The notes below the pieces were generated by a model that searched no databases, had not been told where the DNA came from, and worked only from the letters and a program-made list of their open reading frames with translations. Source: Christiangramia echinicola DSM 19838 (lineage in GTDB: Bacteria > Bacteroidota > Bacteroidia > Flavobacteriales > Flavobacteriaceae). Taken from it: a stretch of DNA of 64,000 nt. Location: NCBI RefSeq assembly GCF_000423065.1, contig NZ_AUHG01000012.1, positions 124,001 through 188,000 on the forward strand. The letters are read 5' to 3'. The position numbers and the translations under genes are program-made. Every line of letters begins with the position of its first letter. Position 1 is the stretch's first letter. This document shows positions 8,223-16,650 of the stretch, piece by piece.

Positions 8223-9206
8223 TTATCCTGCTCTAAGATTATCCATCCTTCCTAATTGACGAAGCATTTTAAAATGCTCACCAACTGCCGAGACAAAATT
8301 GTGTTTATTATGATATGGTAAACCATATTCTTTCGCAGTTTCTGCTACGATATGCGATATCTTTCTATAATGAACATGACAGATATTTGGTAATAAATGA
8401 TGTTCTATTTGATAATTTAGTCCACCTATAAACCAGGAAAACAACCTGCTTTTTGGGGAAAAATTACTCGTTGTAAATAATTGATGGCTTGCCCAATCTC
8501 CTTCTACGATTCCTTCTTCATTTGGCAATGGATACTCTGTAGTTGGAACTATATGAGCTAACTGAAACACAGTTGTGATCATAAGTCCGGTTACAAAATG
8601 CATGCTAATAAAAGCAAGTACTATAATCCACCAGGCAACTGGAGCCATGATAATTGGTAGTACAAGAACAAAGCCAAAAGAAACAATTTTCCAGGCAATA
8701 ACTTTAGCAAGTTCTTTATTAAAGGCTTTGCCTTCATTAAAGAATCCCATTTTCTTAAATTTTGCCATCCTTACAAAATCCTTGGCAGTAACCCAGGAAA
8801 CTGTTGATAAACCGTAAAAGAACCAGGAATATATATGCTGAAATTTATGAATGAAATATCGTTTGGTATGCGGTGTGAACCTTAAAAAGAAAGGAGGATT
8901 AATATCATCATCTGCTTCCTCTATATTGGTAAAGGTATGATGTAATACATTATGCTGTATTTTCCAGATACTGGCGTTTGCACCTATCAGGTTTAAAGTA
9001 TAACCTAAAATTCTATTTACCTTTTGATTTTTGGAGTATGAATTATGGATCGCATCATGCATGATCCCCATTCCTATACCAGCCATTCCAAATCCACTAA
9101 GAATATAAAGCGCAAAGGTCATCCAAATACTGGAAACTATTCCTGTGTTTATGATAACCAGAGGAGTAATAAATACTAAAAGCATCAAAACCGTTTTTAC
9201 GATCAT
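8223..9206 (-). CDS. membrane fatty acid desaturase (acyl-lipid/acyl-CoA type); true start probably upstream of the first ATG
   Basis: An integral-membrane di-iron desaturase that would put double bonds into acyl chains and so keep membranes fluid, for example in the cold. The three histidine boxes are present: HDAIHNSY, HNVLHHTF and QIEHHLLP. Four membrane segments lie in two pairs. From the first ATG (9206) the protein has 327 residues, short for this family. The frame stays open upstream and reads a typical desaturase N-terminus back to base 9320 with no ATG, GTG or TTG; see the separate entry at 9207-9320. With the extension the length would be 365 residues. It sits directly upstream of three csp genes, so both may belong to a cold-adaptation unit. 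Confidence 0.94.
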   Translation of the reverse strand: MIVKTVLMLLVFITPLVIINTGIVSSIWMTFALYILSGFGMAGIGMGIMHDAIHNSYSKNQKVNRILGYTLNLIGANASIWKIQHNVLHHTFTNIEEADDDINPPFFLRFTPHTKRYFIHKFQHIYSWFFYGLSTVSWVTAKDFVRMAKFKKMGFFNEGKAFNKELAKVIAWKIVSFGFVLVLPIIMAPVAWWIIVLAFISMHFVTGLMITTVFQLAHIVPTTEYPLPNEEGIVEGDWASHQLFTTSNFSPKSRLFSWFIGGLNYQIEHHLLPNICHVHYRKISHIVAETAKEYGLPYHNKHNFVSAVGEHFKMLRQLGRMDNLRAG

Positions 9207-9320
9207 GCTACCATTGGCATGCTTACTAATATTATTAGTTTTGAAATATGAATTTACACGACTCCTTAAAGTCTTGGAAAATTCGGAGGCCCGTTTTTGG
9301 GCAAATTTTGGATTGTTGAT
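9207..9320 (-). other. in-frame N-terminal extension of the desaturase lacking a canonical start codon
   Basis: Upstream of the desaturase ATG, 38 codons continue in frame and read INNPKFAQKRASEFSKTL, then RSRVNSYFKTNNISKHANG, which resembles the normal N-terminus of this family. The first of these codons, at 9318-9320, is ATC where related proteins would be expected to begin with Met. An in-frame stop lies at 9339-9341. No ATG, GTG or TTG exists between stop and 9206. Options are an AUC start, a point mutation of an ATG, a base-call error, or use of the internal ATG. Confidence 0.65.
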
Positions 9321-9540
9321 ACTGGTACTATTTAATGTTTACTGTCTAAATACTGAAGTGACTAAAACTTGGAATATCCTGAATGGTTTTACTAAAGTGA
9401 AGAAAACTAAATTATTTTACATGGCAAATGTACATTTATTTATTCAACGTACATCACAATAATTTATTAATTTTCAAATAATTACAATTCAGGATACTAA
9501 AGGTAGTAGTATAAAGCTAATTTTCAGCTTTGAGAAAGCC

Positions 9541-9999
9541 TTAGATTAATTTCACTCTTACGGCGTTAAGCCCTTTCATTCCTTGCTCTAATTCAAAACT
9601 TACTTTGTCATTCTCATCGATCTCATCTATAAGACCACTAACATGTACAAAATATTTTTCTCCGGTAGTTTTACCAATAATGAATCCGAAACCTTTAGAA
9701 TGATCGAAAAATGAAACTTTTCCTTCCGTATCTGTAACCGGCTCTTCGTAATCCCTGTCTTCTTTCTTTGGGATAGCGATTTCTATATCTTCTGCCTCTA
9801 CTTCAACTTTTTGTGTTGGATCTGGTGGAGTATCTGTAAGGTTTCCATCTGCATCAACATAAGCGATCATATCTTCAAATGATCCACCTTTGTTAGAATT
9901 TTCCTTTCTCTCTAACTTTTTCGCTTCTTTCTCCTTACGCTTCTTAAGCTTCTTTTTTTCTTTTTCTCTTTTGTTTTGGGTTTGTCCGGATCTTGCCAT
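9541..9999 (-). CDS. cold-shock domain protein with long charged N-terminal region
   Basis: A 152-residue protein. Residues 5-33 are an almost continuous Lys/Glu/Arg stretch (lysine-rich, likely helical and nucleic-acid binding), residues 40-90 are an acidic linker, and residues 92-152 are a cold-shock domain with RNP1 KGFGFI (102-107) and an RNP2-like YFVHV (116-120). It probably binds RNA; this N-terminally extended form is common in Flavobacteriia. It is transcribed separately from the three small csp genes, with a nested palindrome in its leader (10019-10059) instead of the 36-nt element. Confidence 0.88.
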   Translation of the reverse strand: MARSGQTQNKREKEKKKLKKRKEKEAKKLERKENSNKGGSFEDMIAYVDADGNLTDTPPDPTQKVEVEAEDIEIAIPKKEDRDYEEPVTDTEGKVSFFDHSKGFGFIIGKTTGEKYFVHVSGLIDEIDENDKVSFELEQGMKGLNAVRVKLI

Positions 10000-10018
10000 T
10001 CACTAAAATTTAATTACT

Positions 10019-10059
10019 ATTCGTTTCCAATTTCAATGCATTGAACCAACTAAACGAAT
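10019..10059. promoter_or_regulatory. nested palindrome upstream of the cold-shock domain gene
   Basis: ATTCGTTT (10019-10026) pairs with AAACGAAT (10052-10059), and between them sits a perfect 14-bp palindrome TTCAATGCATTGAA (10032-10045). On RNA this gives a long interrupted hairpin ending 19 nt before the start codon at 9999. It could be an operator or a structured leader. The rest of the 10000-10371 interval shows no gene. Confidence 0.45.
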
Positions 10060-10371
10060 ACCAGAAAAATTTAATGTGTAAGATTATCTTTTGAAGGTTT
10101 AATTCAGAGAGAGCAATGGTCGATATTCGACCTGCATCAAAATTTTGGTAAAGATAGTCATAGGAATCCGATTATAAAAGATTTAAAGCTGAGACTTGAT
10201 AAAATTCTTAGATCTCATAGATATATTGAAGTTTAGCCGTAAAGCCAGATCATGCCATATTTTAGTTTTCTACTTACATGCAAACCTGGATGCCACATTG
10301 ATTTTAGCAAAAGTTTATGAATGCTTACATATCTAAAGTGGATTAGGTCTAGTAATTTGAAAATAAAAATA

Positions 10372-11379
10372 ATGAAGGCAGTTGGTTTTAAAAGATCCTT
10401 ACCTATTGATGAAGATCAAAGTCTTATCAATTTTGAGTGTGAAACTCCAAAACCGGGAAAAAGAGATATTCTCGTAAAAATCCAGGCAATTTCAGTAAAC
10501 CCGGTAGATTATAAGGTAAGACAGAATTCAGCTAAGGATAATGAATTGGATGAGCCTAAAATTATTGGCTGGGACGCTTCAGGTGTGGTTGAAGAAATTG
10601 GAGAAGATGTTAACCAGTTTAAACCAGGAGATGAAGTATTCTATGCCGGAGATATTACCAGATCCGGATGTTATGCTGAATATCAATTGGTTGATGAAAG
10701 GATAGTGGCTAAAAAACCTGATAATTTTAATTGGGAGGAAGCCGCTGCTCTACCCCTCACCTCTCTAACTGCCTGGGAATCTATTTTTGACCGACTAGGA
10801 ATTAAGGATAATGGCGGCTCTGGCAAATCTATACTTATCATTGGTGGCGCTGGCGGTGTTGGATCTATAGCAATACAATTACTTAAGAAACTTACCAGGT
10901 TAAAAGTAATCGCGACGGCTTCTCGTGATGTGACCCGGAACTGGTGCGAAAAAATGGGTGCAGATGAAATTGTAAATCACCATGATCTACTGGATCAAAT
11001 GCAGAACTATAAAAATCCAGACTATATTATCAATTTCGCAGATACAAGTACACATTGGAATGCTATGGCTGAACTAATTGCACCACAAGGTGGCATATGC
11101 TGCGTTGTTAATACTTCTGAAAGTGTTGATCTAAATTTATTAAAAGAGAAGAGTGTAAGTTTTCACTGGGAACTTATGTTTACCAGGAGTATGTTTAAAA
11201 CTGAAGATATGATAGCGCAACATAAAATACTTAATAGGATTAAAGCCCTGGCCGAAGAAAATAAAATCATCTCTACAATGAACAGGAAATTTGAAGGTTT
11301 AAATGCCGAAACATTCAAAAAAGTTCATAAACTTCAGGAATCTGGAAAATCTGTGGGTAAAAATGTGATCTCATTCTAG
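10372..11379 (+). CDS. zinc-type alcohol dehydrogenase-like / NADPH:quinone oxidoreductase family protein
   Basis: A 335-residue medium-chain dehydrogenase/reductase. It has an N-terminal GroES-like domain (ISVNPVDYKVR, GWDASGVVEEIG) and a Rossmann domain with GGAGGVG at about residues 158-164 that binds NADPH. The catalytic zinc ligands of true alcohol dehydrogenases are not evident, which fits the zinc-free quinone reductase/YhdH-ZADH1 branch. The frame is open back to 10321, but the Met at 10372 (MKAVGFKRSL) begins exactly at the first beta strand of the family and is the better start. It stands alone between intergenic regions; the substrate is unknown. Confidence 0.9.
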   Translation: MKAVGFKRSLPIDEDQSLINFECETPKPGKRDILVKIQAISVNPVDYKVRQNSAKDNELDEPKIIGWDASGVVEEIGEDVNQFKPGDEVFYAGDITRSGCYAEYQLVDERIVAKKPDNFNWEEAAALPLTSLTAWESIFDRLGIKDNGGSGKSILIIGGAGGVGSIAIQLLKKLTRLKVIATASRDVTRNWCEKMGADEIVNHHDLLDQMQNYKNPDYIINFADTSTHWNAMAELIAPQGGICCVVNTSESVDLNLLKEKSVSFHWELMFTRSMFKTEDMIAQHKILNRIKALAEENKIISTMNRKFEGLNAETFKKVHKLQESGKSVGKNVISF

Positions 11380-11568
11380 GGGATTATTGTCTGGAACTAA
11401 CTAAGGATTCATAACCTTTTAGGCCGCATCCACATATAGTATCAATAAGGTTTCAGTAAATTCATTAATAGGCTTCTGAGATAGTTTTCTGTATTGAAGC
11501 AGCTCCTATTAAATAAAGACATTTAACCTAATAACTAACTAAATTCTAAATATAAAATCCCGTACTCT

Positions 11569-12723
11569 ATGAAAAAATCTATTTCTCTCTGTCTGTTTCT
11601 AACCTTCTCTTTAATTGGTTTTTCGCAAGAAAATGATAGTCTGAAAAAACCAATTATTCCAGCTGAAAAGGTAGAACTTCTAAAAAATATAAATATAACA
11701 TTCGATTTGCGAATGGAATTTCAGGCATATACCTTCAGGGGTGGTGATAACTATTATAACGGACTACAGTTTGAAAATGGGTTTACAGCATTAGGGATTT
11801 CAGCGAAATTACATGACCGGTTATATTTCAATTTCAGAAATCGTTTTAATAACACCAGTGATGTTCAAAGTCTGGACAGACTTGGTAGCAATATCGAACT
11901 TGCTTATGTTGACCTTAAATTAAGTCCTTCTTTTAATCTTCTCCTTGGTAAGATGACCGCTTTTTTCGGAGGTTATGAGTATGAATTCAGTGCTCGGGAT
12001 GTTCTGGAGTATAATGATATCTACGGAAATGCTCTGGCATTTGTTACCGGTGCGGGGTTAACTTATCAGGCTTTTGATAATCATAAATTTGGATTGCAAA
12101 TTTTAAATTCCAGGACTATGCATTATGATGACCTCTACGGGGATATCGTTGCAGAGAATATTCAGGAACCAGATTGGCCGGTTGCTTTTGTTGGTAACTG
12201 GAGAGGTAGCTTTTTCGACGGGAAACTTGAAACCATATATAGTTTTAGCCATTCTTATGAAGTCAGGGACCGGGGAACTACATTCTTTACGATAGGTAAC
12301 AAATATGAAAACGATAGATTAAGCCTAATGTATGATTTTCATTATAGTTATGAGGAGGTTGATACAAAAGGGATAATGTCTCGAATTCTAGGTGAGGATC
12401 AAATTGCAGAAGATGTGAGATATGTTGAAAACTGGTTAAGAGCAGAGTACCGTATAAGTCCGAAATTCAAAGGCTTATTAACTCTTATGACGAGCAGTAC
12501 TTATGATAATGTGAAAACAACTACAGAGCATATACGTACTAGCTACGGCATGATCCCAACGATCTATTATAGTCCTTTTAAGGATTTTGATTTTAGGTTT
12601 TATCTGGCTTATATAGGTAGGTATTATGATTATTCAGATTATGCCCTGGATAATTTTGATGAATCGAGTTATAATAAAAATGAAGTAAGAATAGGATTTA
12701 TCGCGCCTTTGTGGTTATTATAA
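11569..12723 (+). CDS. porin-like outer-membrane beta-barrel protein
   Basis: A 384-residue exported protein. Residues 1-20 are a signal peptide ending GFSQ. The mature sequence alternates hydrophobic and polar residues in many aromatic-rich strands (for example RLYFNFRNRF, FRFYLAYIGRYY) and has the LLLGKMTAFFGGYEYEFSARD segment near the middle of the barrel that recalls phosphate-selective porin O/P-type proteins. The final residues IGFIAPLWLL end with hydrophobic residues and no charged tail, suiting recognition by the Bam complex. It probably forms a channel in the outer membrane; the solute is unknown. No transport partner sits next to it. Confidence 0.75.
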   Translation: MKKSISLCLFLTFSLIGFSQENDSLKKPIIPAEKVELLKNINITFDLRMEFQAYTFRGGDNYYNGLQFENGFTALGISAKLHDRLYFNFRNRFNNTSDVQSLDRLGSNIELAYVDLKLSPSFNLLLGKMTAFFGGYEYEFSARDVLEYNDIYGNALAFVTGAGLTYQAFDNHKFGLQILNSRTMHYDDLYGDIVAENIQEPDWPVAFVGNWRGSFFDGKLETIYSFSHSYEVRDRGTTFFTIGNKYENDRLSLMYDFHYSYEEVDTKGIMSRILGEDQIAEDVRYVENWLRAEYRISPKFKGLLTLMTSSTYDNVKTTTEHIRTSYGMIPTIYYSPFKDFDFRFYLAYIGRYYDYSDYALDNFDESSYNKNEVRIGFIAPLWLL

Positions 12724-12760
12724 CTAGTAGAAACAAATGATATTTCTTTTATATAAAAAC

Positions 12761-13741
12761 TTAGTCTCTGATGTCCATGAGTTCCCTAAGTCTATCTATA
12801 TGCTCATCAACCTCCTGAATCTTGTCTGAATATGATCTGGATATATGCCCAGATCCTTTATTTTTAAAATTTTCAGCCATTTTAAGCATTAATACTTTTT
12901 TCTCCTCTAAGGTTCTCAAGCAAACCCATAGAGTTTCTTCAAGATTTTCATTTTGAGCCATTAATAATGATTCTTGAGAAAAAGAATGACCAACATGACA
13001 ACGATATCTTTCGATCTCAGTATCCTTAATTTTCCATAACGGCCCGCCACAACTAGCACAACTCATTGGAACTTTTTCTCCCAGAAAGTCTTCAGTCTTT
13101 ACCTGGCTCCTAATTCTAGTAGCAATTTCGGCCTCCCTCCTAATCGTATAAGGAATTTCAATTTCTTCAGGCAAAGGCTCATCAGTAAGTTTTCGAATTA
13201 TATCTCCAACCTCCTCAAGCTCGAGGCAATAATCTATATCTACAAATTTTTGTGCGGTTAGTGGCATTCCAGAGAATTCAGCTGTTTCAGGATTCTGAAT
13301 TATCGTTTCCCCTCCACATCTTTTGATAGCCTCTAACCCAACAGTACCATCATTAAGCCTTCCTGATAACAGGATACCAACACAACGGTTCCCGAAATCA
13401 ACCGCTACAGATCTGAATAAAACATCTATAGATGGTCTAAACAGATTTTCTCTGGGACCGTTAGAATTCATTATTTTACCTTTAATCACCACCATGTGTT
13501 GATTAGGAAGGGCTACATAAACTTTTCCTTTCTTCACCTCCATATTCTCCTGAGCATCGAGAACTTCCATCTGGATCTTTTTATTGAGATAAGATGTGAA
13601 ACTAGAGATCATATCATAAGAAGAATGCACTACGATTAAAAAAGAAGCATTAACCTCTGGTGATATATCTTTCAAAATAGCCTGTATAGCTGTTCTACCG
13701 CCAGCAGAAGCCCCAATTGCAAAAATTCTATTATTACCCAA
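12761..13741 (-). CDS. orphan CheB-type protein methylesterase with C-terminal cysteine motif
   Basis: A 326-residue protein with a CheB methylesterase domain (about residues 4-185). The catalytic triad is visible: Ser12 in GASAGG, His39 in VVHSS and Asp131 in SGRLNDGTVG. There is no receiver domain, so it is not the classic phospho-regulated CheB. The C-terminal part has a zinc-ribbon-like motif, Cys228-x2-Cys231-GGPLW then RCHVGH (Cys248, His252), followed by a coiled tail. No CheA, CheR, MCP or flagellar gene lies nearby, and gliding Flavobacteriaceae usually lack chemotaxis operons. The substrate could be a non-chemotaxis methylated protein (inference). Confidence 0.88.
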   Translation of the reverse strand: MGNNRIFAIGASAGGRTAIQAILKDISPEVNASFLIVVHSSYDMISSFTSYLNKKIQMEVLDAQENMEVKKGKVYVALPNQHMVVIKGKIMNSNGPRENLFRPSIDVLFRSVAVDFGNRCVGILLSGRLNDGTVGLEAIKRCGGETIIQNPETAEFSGMPLTAQKFVDIDYCLELEEVGDIIRKLTDEPLPEEIEIPYTIRREAEIATRIRSQVKTEDFLGEKVPMSCASCGGPLWKIKDTEIERYRCHVGHSFSQESLLMAQNENLEETLWVCLRTLEEKKVLMLKMAENFKNKGSGHISRSYSDKIQEVDEHIDRLRELMDIRD

Positions 13742-13875
13742 TCTTATAATATTTTAAAGTAGATTTTCATGAGTTAATAGTAAAAGTTGTACAGTCTATA
13801 ACTAATTCGATATTAATATAAAAGGCCGATATAATATATATGATTATCGACCTGTTTTCTGATAAAGAAAAAATC

Positions 13876-14079
13876 TTAAGCGTTTTTTTCAAAAGATATT
13901 TTAGCATTAACAGCATAAGATGTAATTGAATCACCGGTAACCTGTGCCTTCATTTCTTTTATATATACAGATTTAATATTATTAATTGATTTGGCTGCTT
14001 CTTTTACAGCATTTCTTGTTGCTTCATCAAAACTTTTATCTGAAGTTGCAATAACCTCAATAACCTTTACTATTCCCAT
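13876..14079 (-). CDS. dodecin family flavin-binding protein
   Basis: A 67-residue protein with the beta-alpha-beta-beta dodecin fold: first strand VKVIEVIATS, a helix with TRNAVKEAAKSI, then strands SVYIKEMKAQV and SYAVNAKISFE. Dodecins assemble as hollow dodecamers that store flavins or bind CoA in the cytosol. The tryptophan that stacks on flavin in studied dodecins appears here as Tyr in SVYIKEM, and the following Gln of the usual YQ pair is Ala, so ligand binding may differ. It sits near a universal stress protein and a cupin gene, a loose stress-related neighbourhood, but spacing shows no operon. Confidence 0.88.
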   Translation of the reverse strand: MGIVKVIEVIATSDKSFDEATRNAVKEAAKSINNIKSVYIKEMKAQVTGDSITSYAVNAKISFEKNA

Positions 14080-14199
14080 AATTGTAAAATTTAAATGTTT
14101 ATTATTTGTTTCACTTCTGAAATTACCGATTAACTGATTCTATTTCAAATGATTAACACAAGATTATAAAATCAACAGCCTACATCATTTCATATATTT

Positions 14200-14658
14200 C
14201 TAATCCTTGACGGGGATCAGGTATACCGGGATTTTAGTTCTCTCCAGGATTCGGCTGGCTGTTGTTCCCATTAGAACCTTTTCCAGAACAGAATGGCTAT
14301 GAGTTCCAAGAACGATAAGATCTGCATTCCATTCATCTGCATAATCCAGAATCGTAGATGATGTTGGACCATCTGCCAAATGTGTTTCTACTAATGGATC
14401 TTCCAGATGCTCTGCAGCTGTATTCAGGAAATTCTTAGCAACTTCCTTAAGTTCTGATATCACATTGATATCTACCTGCATTTCATTATAACCTTCGTAA
14501 CCCATAAAACTAGGATAATTCACTCCGTAGTAACTTACATCTGCCAGCACATGTATCAGGCAAACTCTCGCACCTAATTTTCTGGCAAGTTCATAACCAT
14601 CTCTGGTCACTTTCTCTGATCGTGGATTATAATCTACTCCAATAAGAACCTTTTTCAT
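14200..14658 (-). CDS. universal stress protein (UspA family)
   Basis: A 152-residue single-domain UspA protein. The ATP-binding signature near the C-terminus, Gly118-THSH then Gly131-TTAS (the G-2x-G-9x-G(S/T)-like loop), is preceded by the NADLIVLG strand, and the N-terminal strand KKVLIGVDYNP ends in the acidic residue that contacts adenine in the ATP-binding class. Such proteins are induced by starvation and other stress; the exact role is unknown. It is transcribed on its own, with 120 bp to the downstream dodecin gene. Confidence 0.93.
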   Translation of the reverse strand: MKKVLIGVDYNPRSEKVTRDGYELARKLGARVCLIHVLADVSYYGVNYPSFMGYEGYNEMQVDINVISELKEVAKNFLNTAAEHLEDPLVETHLADGPTSSTILDYADEWNADLIVLGTHSHSVLEKVLMGTTASRILERTKIPVYLIPVKD

Positions 14659-14711
14659 AAAAATAAATTGATGATTGGTCCTTCTAAGTTAATGAAAATA
14701 TGAATTGTATT

Positions 14712-15170
14712 TTATTCAGGTTTCCCGGCAAATGCATCCACAGGTTTTATAAATCCTACATATAAAAGGCAAGGTTCTGGTCCATTACATTTAGCAGTGT
14801 GAGGCTTTTTTGAAGGTCCATATGCATAATAACCAGCTTTTAAAATTCTTGAATCTTCTCCTTCGTACGTAACCGTCATTTCTCCCTGAATCAGGATCAT
14901 TCTCTCGGCAGATGTATGCCAGTGCTCAGGAATATCTGTATTTGGCTGAAATTTAAAAACAGCATCGGTATTTGCTTTGGTTGGATCTCCCTGAAGAATG
15001 GCCACATTGCAACCATTAGGAATTATGTCTGGACAAGCTCCCCACTCCATGCTACTATCATGAATATTAATTGCAACAGAGTGTTCCTGTGCTACAGAAT
15101 CATAACTGGTAAAAAGTGAGAACAGTATAATAAAAAATGTAGTCCTGGTGTACTTATAAAAAGTTTCCAT
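14712..15170 (-). CDS. exported cupin-domain protein
   Basis: A 152-residue protein. Residues 1-28 form a signal peptide. The rest is a single cupin barrel: motif 1 is IPEHWHTSAERMILIQGE with the usual His-x-His and downstream Glu metal ligands, followed by motif 2 AGYYAYGPSKKPHTAKC with a Pro-x-x-x-His-like pattern. It is likely periplasmic with a metal-binding site; the ligand or reaction is unknown. Cys residues around 45-55 and near the C-terminus may form disulfides. Its promoter region is shared with the divergent ferritin-like gene and holds a strong inverted repeat (15258-15287). Confidence 0.85.
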   Translation of the reverse strand: METFYKYTRTTFFIILFSLFTSYDSVAQEHSVAINIHDSSMEWGACPDIIPNGCNVAILQGDPTKANTDAVFKFQPNTDIPEHWHTSAERMILIQGEMTVTYEGEDSRILKAGYYAYGPSKKPHTAKCNGPEPCLLYVGFIKPVDAFAGKPE

Positions 15171-15257
15171 AATGTTTGGTTTTGGTTGGTATTTATTAAG
15201 TAATACTTCCTATAAGTAGTATTAAATCGAAAATGAAAATTTAACTCTTTAGATCTT

Positions 15258-15287
15258 AAATATACATAGGGAATACTATGTATATTT
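15258..15287. promoter_or_regulatory. perfect 12-bp inverted repeat in a divergent promoter
   Basis: AAATATACATAG (15258-15269) and CTATGTATATTT (15276-15287) are exact reverse complements with a 6-bp spacer. They lie midway between the cupin gene (reverse) and the PA2169-like gene (forward). The size and symmetry fit a dimeric repressor or activator operator for one or both genes. Confidence 0.5.
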
Positions 15288-15405
15288 ACATATCATAAAA
15301 TACTCAAAAACATGACTTTAGTCAGTTTTTTTTCAAGGCTAAAATTCTAAATTATCTCAGTTATGAATTATCTTTAATTGGTTAATCATTTAAAATTTCA
15401 GTCTT

Positions 15406-15897
15406 ATGAAAACGACAAGAGAAGCAGCCCGAGAGGCAAGTCATAAAAACCTGGTAAACCTTCTATCTGAACTTTTGGAAAAGAATTATGATGCAGAAAA
15501 AGGCTATAAAAAGGCTTTAGAACACACTCATAATCCAGATCTAAAGAACTTTTTGAAAAGCCAGGCAGTTCAAAGAAATCACTTTGCGACTGAAATCGAC
15601 AAGCATATCCATATGCTGAACGAGCACCCTAAGGACTCATCAACAGGAAGTACATTAGGCAGCATTCACCGGTTATGGATCGACGTTAAAAGTTCCTGGT
15701 CTAAGAAAAATGATGAGTCTATGCTGGAAGAGTGTTTAAGAGGCGAGAAATCCAGCTTGAAAGATTATGAAGAAAAGCTTGAAAAGAATATTCTAAATCC
15801 CGATGTAAAGGCAATGCTTGAGGAGCATAGAGATAAGATCAAAAATACCTTGAGGCAGATCAAGATCCTTGAAGATTTAGAAGATCTGGAAGATTAA
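15406..15897 (+). CDS. PA2169-family four-helix bundle protein (ferritin-like, DUF2383)
   Basis: A 163-residue, entirely helical protein. Regularly spaced Glu and His residues (for example NYDAEKGYKKALEH, QRNHFATEIDKHI, RGEKSSLKDYEEKLE) fit the ferritin-like PA2169 family, whose members have been linked to stress and DNA protection in Bacteroidota. Residues 85-100 form a short linker between helical pairs. It is probably cytosolic. The C-terminus ends with a repeated LEDLED motif. Its divergent promoter contains an inverted repeat and it ends in a strong terminator. Confidence 0.85.
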   Translation: MKTTREAAREASHKNLVNLLSELLEKNYDAEKGYKKALEHTHNPDLKNFLKSQAVQRNHFATEIDKHIHMLNEHPKDSSTGSTLGSIHRLWIDVKSSWSKKNDESMLEECLRGEKSSLKDYEEKLEKNILNPDVKAMLEEHRDKIKNTLRQIKILEDLEDLED

Positions 15898-15900
15898 ATA

Positions 15901-15931
15901 ATAGAGCCCGGAAATTACCTCCGGGCTCTAT
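15901..15931. terminator. bidirectional terminator
   Basis: ATAGAGCCCGG (15901-15911) and CCGGGCTCTAT (15921-15931) form an 11-bp perfect stem between converging genes, followed by a T-rich tail on the forward strand. Confidence 0.88.
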
Positions 15932-15954
15932 TTAATATTTCTGGAATATAATAT

Positions 15955-16575
15955 TTAATTCTTAACTACAATAAGTTCAGCTTTAGCTCCGGTTAAAAGG
16001 TTCCACTCTTTAATGGCTAGTTGTTCCCCTTTTTCACTTAAAACCCTTAATTCTGCAGTGTTAGGTCCAGAACTACCCTGATTTAGAGCTACAAACTCAA
16101 TACTATTAAATCCATTTTGAAGTGTAACCAGAATTGGTTGAAATCCAGCATGAAGAGTAACACTTGCAGCTACAAGTTCACCGTTTACAAATATCTGAAC
16201 TTTATCACCATCAATATACTGGTGATCTCTGCAATATACTTCTACAAACCTTCCCTGGGTAACTACATTTCCTAGGCTTTGATCTCTTCTATATTCTTCT
16301 TTAATTTCTTTATCCTTTTCCCATTTCTTCTTCATCACATCAGCCTCGGTCATTAATCCATTTGGATTTTCCCTTAGATCTATAGGTTTAGGTTTTTCCT
16401 TTAGAAACCTGCTCTCCGTTTCGGTTTCTTCCCTTTTAAGAATTGGAAAACCCGTAGAATTAGACTCTTCAGCTTTAATAATAGGACCAGTATTAGTTGT
16501 ACGTGGAATTTCTATTTGTGCAGAAGCAGCTATCCAGAAACATAAAAAGCAAATGAATAATAATTTGGTTCTCAT
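15955..16575 (-). CDS. secreted protein of unknown function
   Basis: A 206-residue protein with a signal peptide (residues 1-19, ending ASAQ). I do not recognise a named family. After a low-complexity, charged region to about residue 105, the C-terminal half has beta-strand patterns: GRFVEVYCRDHQYIDGDKVQIFVNG, then NGELVAASVTLHAG and FNSIEFVALNQGSSGPNTAEL. The phrase order recalls small jelly-roll or Ig-like exported domains in Flavobacteriaceae, so it is probably periplasmic or surface-exposed. It precedes nothing in an obvious operon; a shared terminator lies downstream. Confidence 0.75.
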   Translation of the reverse strand: MRTKLLFICFLCFWIAASAQIEIPRTTNTGPIIKAEESNSTGFPILKREETETESRFLKEKPKPIDLRENPNGLMTEADVMKKKWEKDKEIKEEYRRDQSLGNVVTQGRFVEVYCRDHQYIDGDKVQIFVNGELVAASVTLHAGFQPILVTLQNGFNSIEFVALNQGSSGPNTAELRVLSEKGEQLAIKEWNLLTGAKAELIVVKN

Positions 16576-16650
16576 AATCTATAAATTCGGATTGTAACTC
16601 TTATAACATCAAAAATACAGCCAAATTTTTAAAACATATAGTTTATAATA

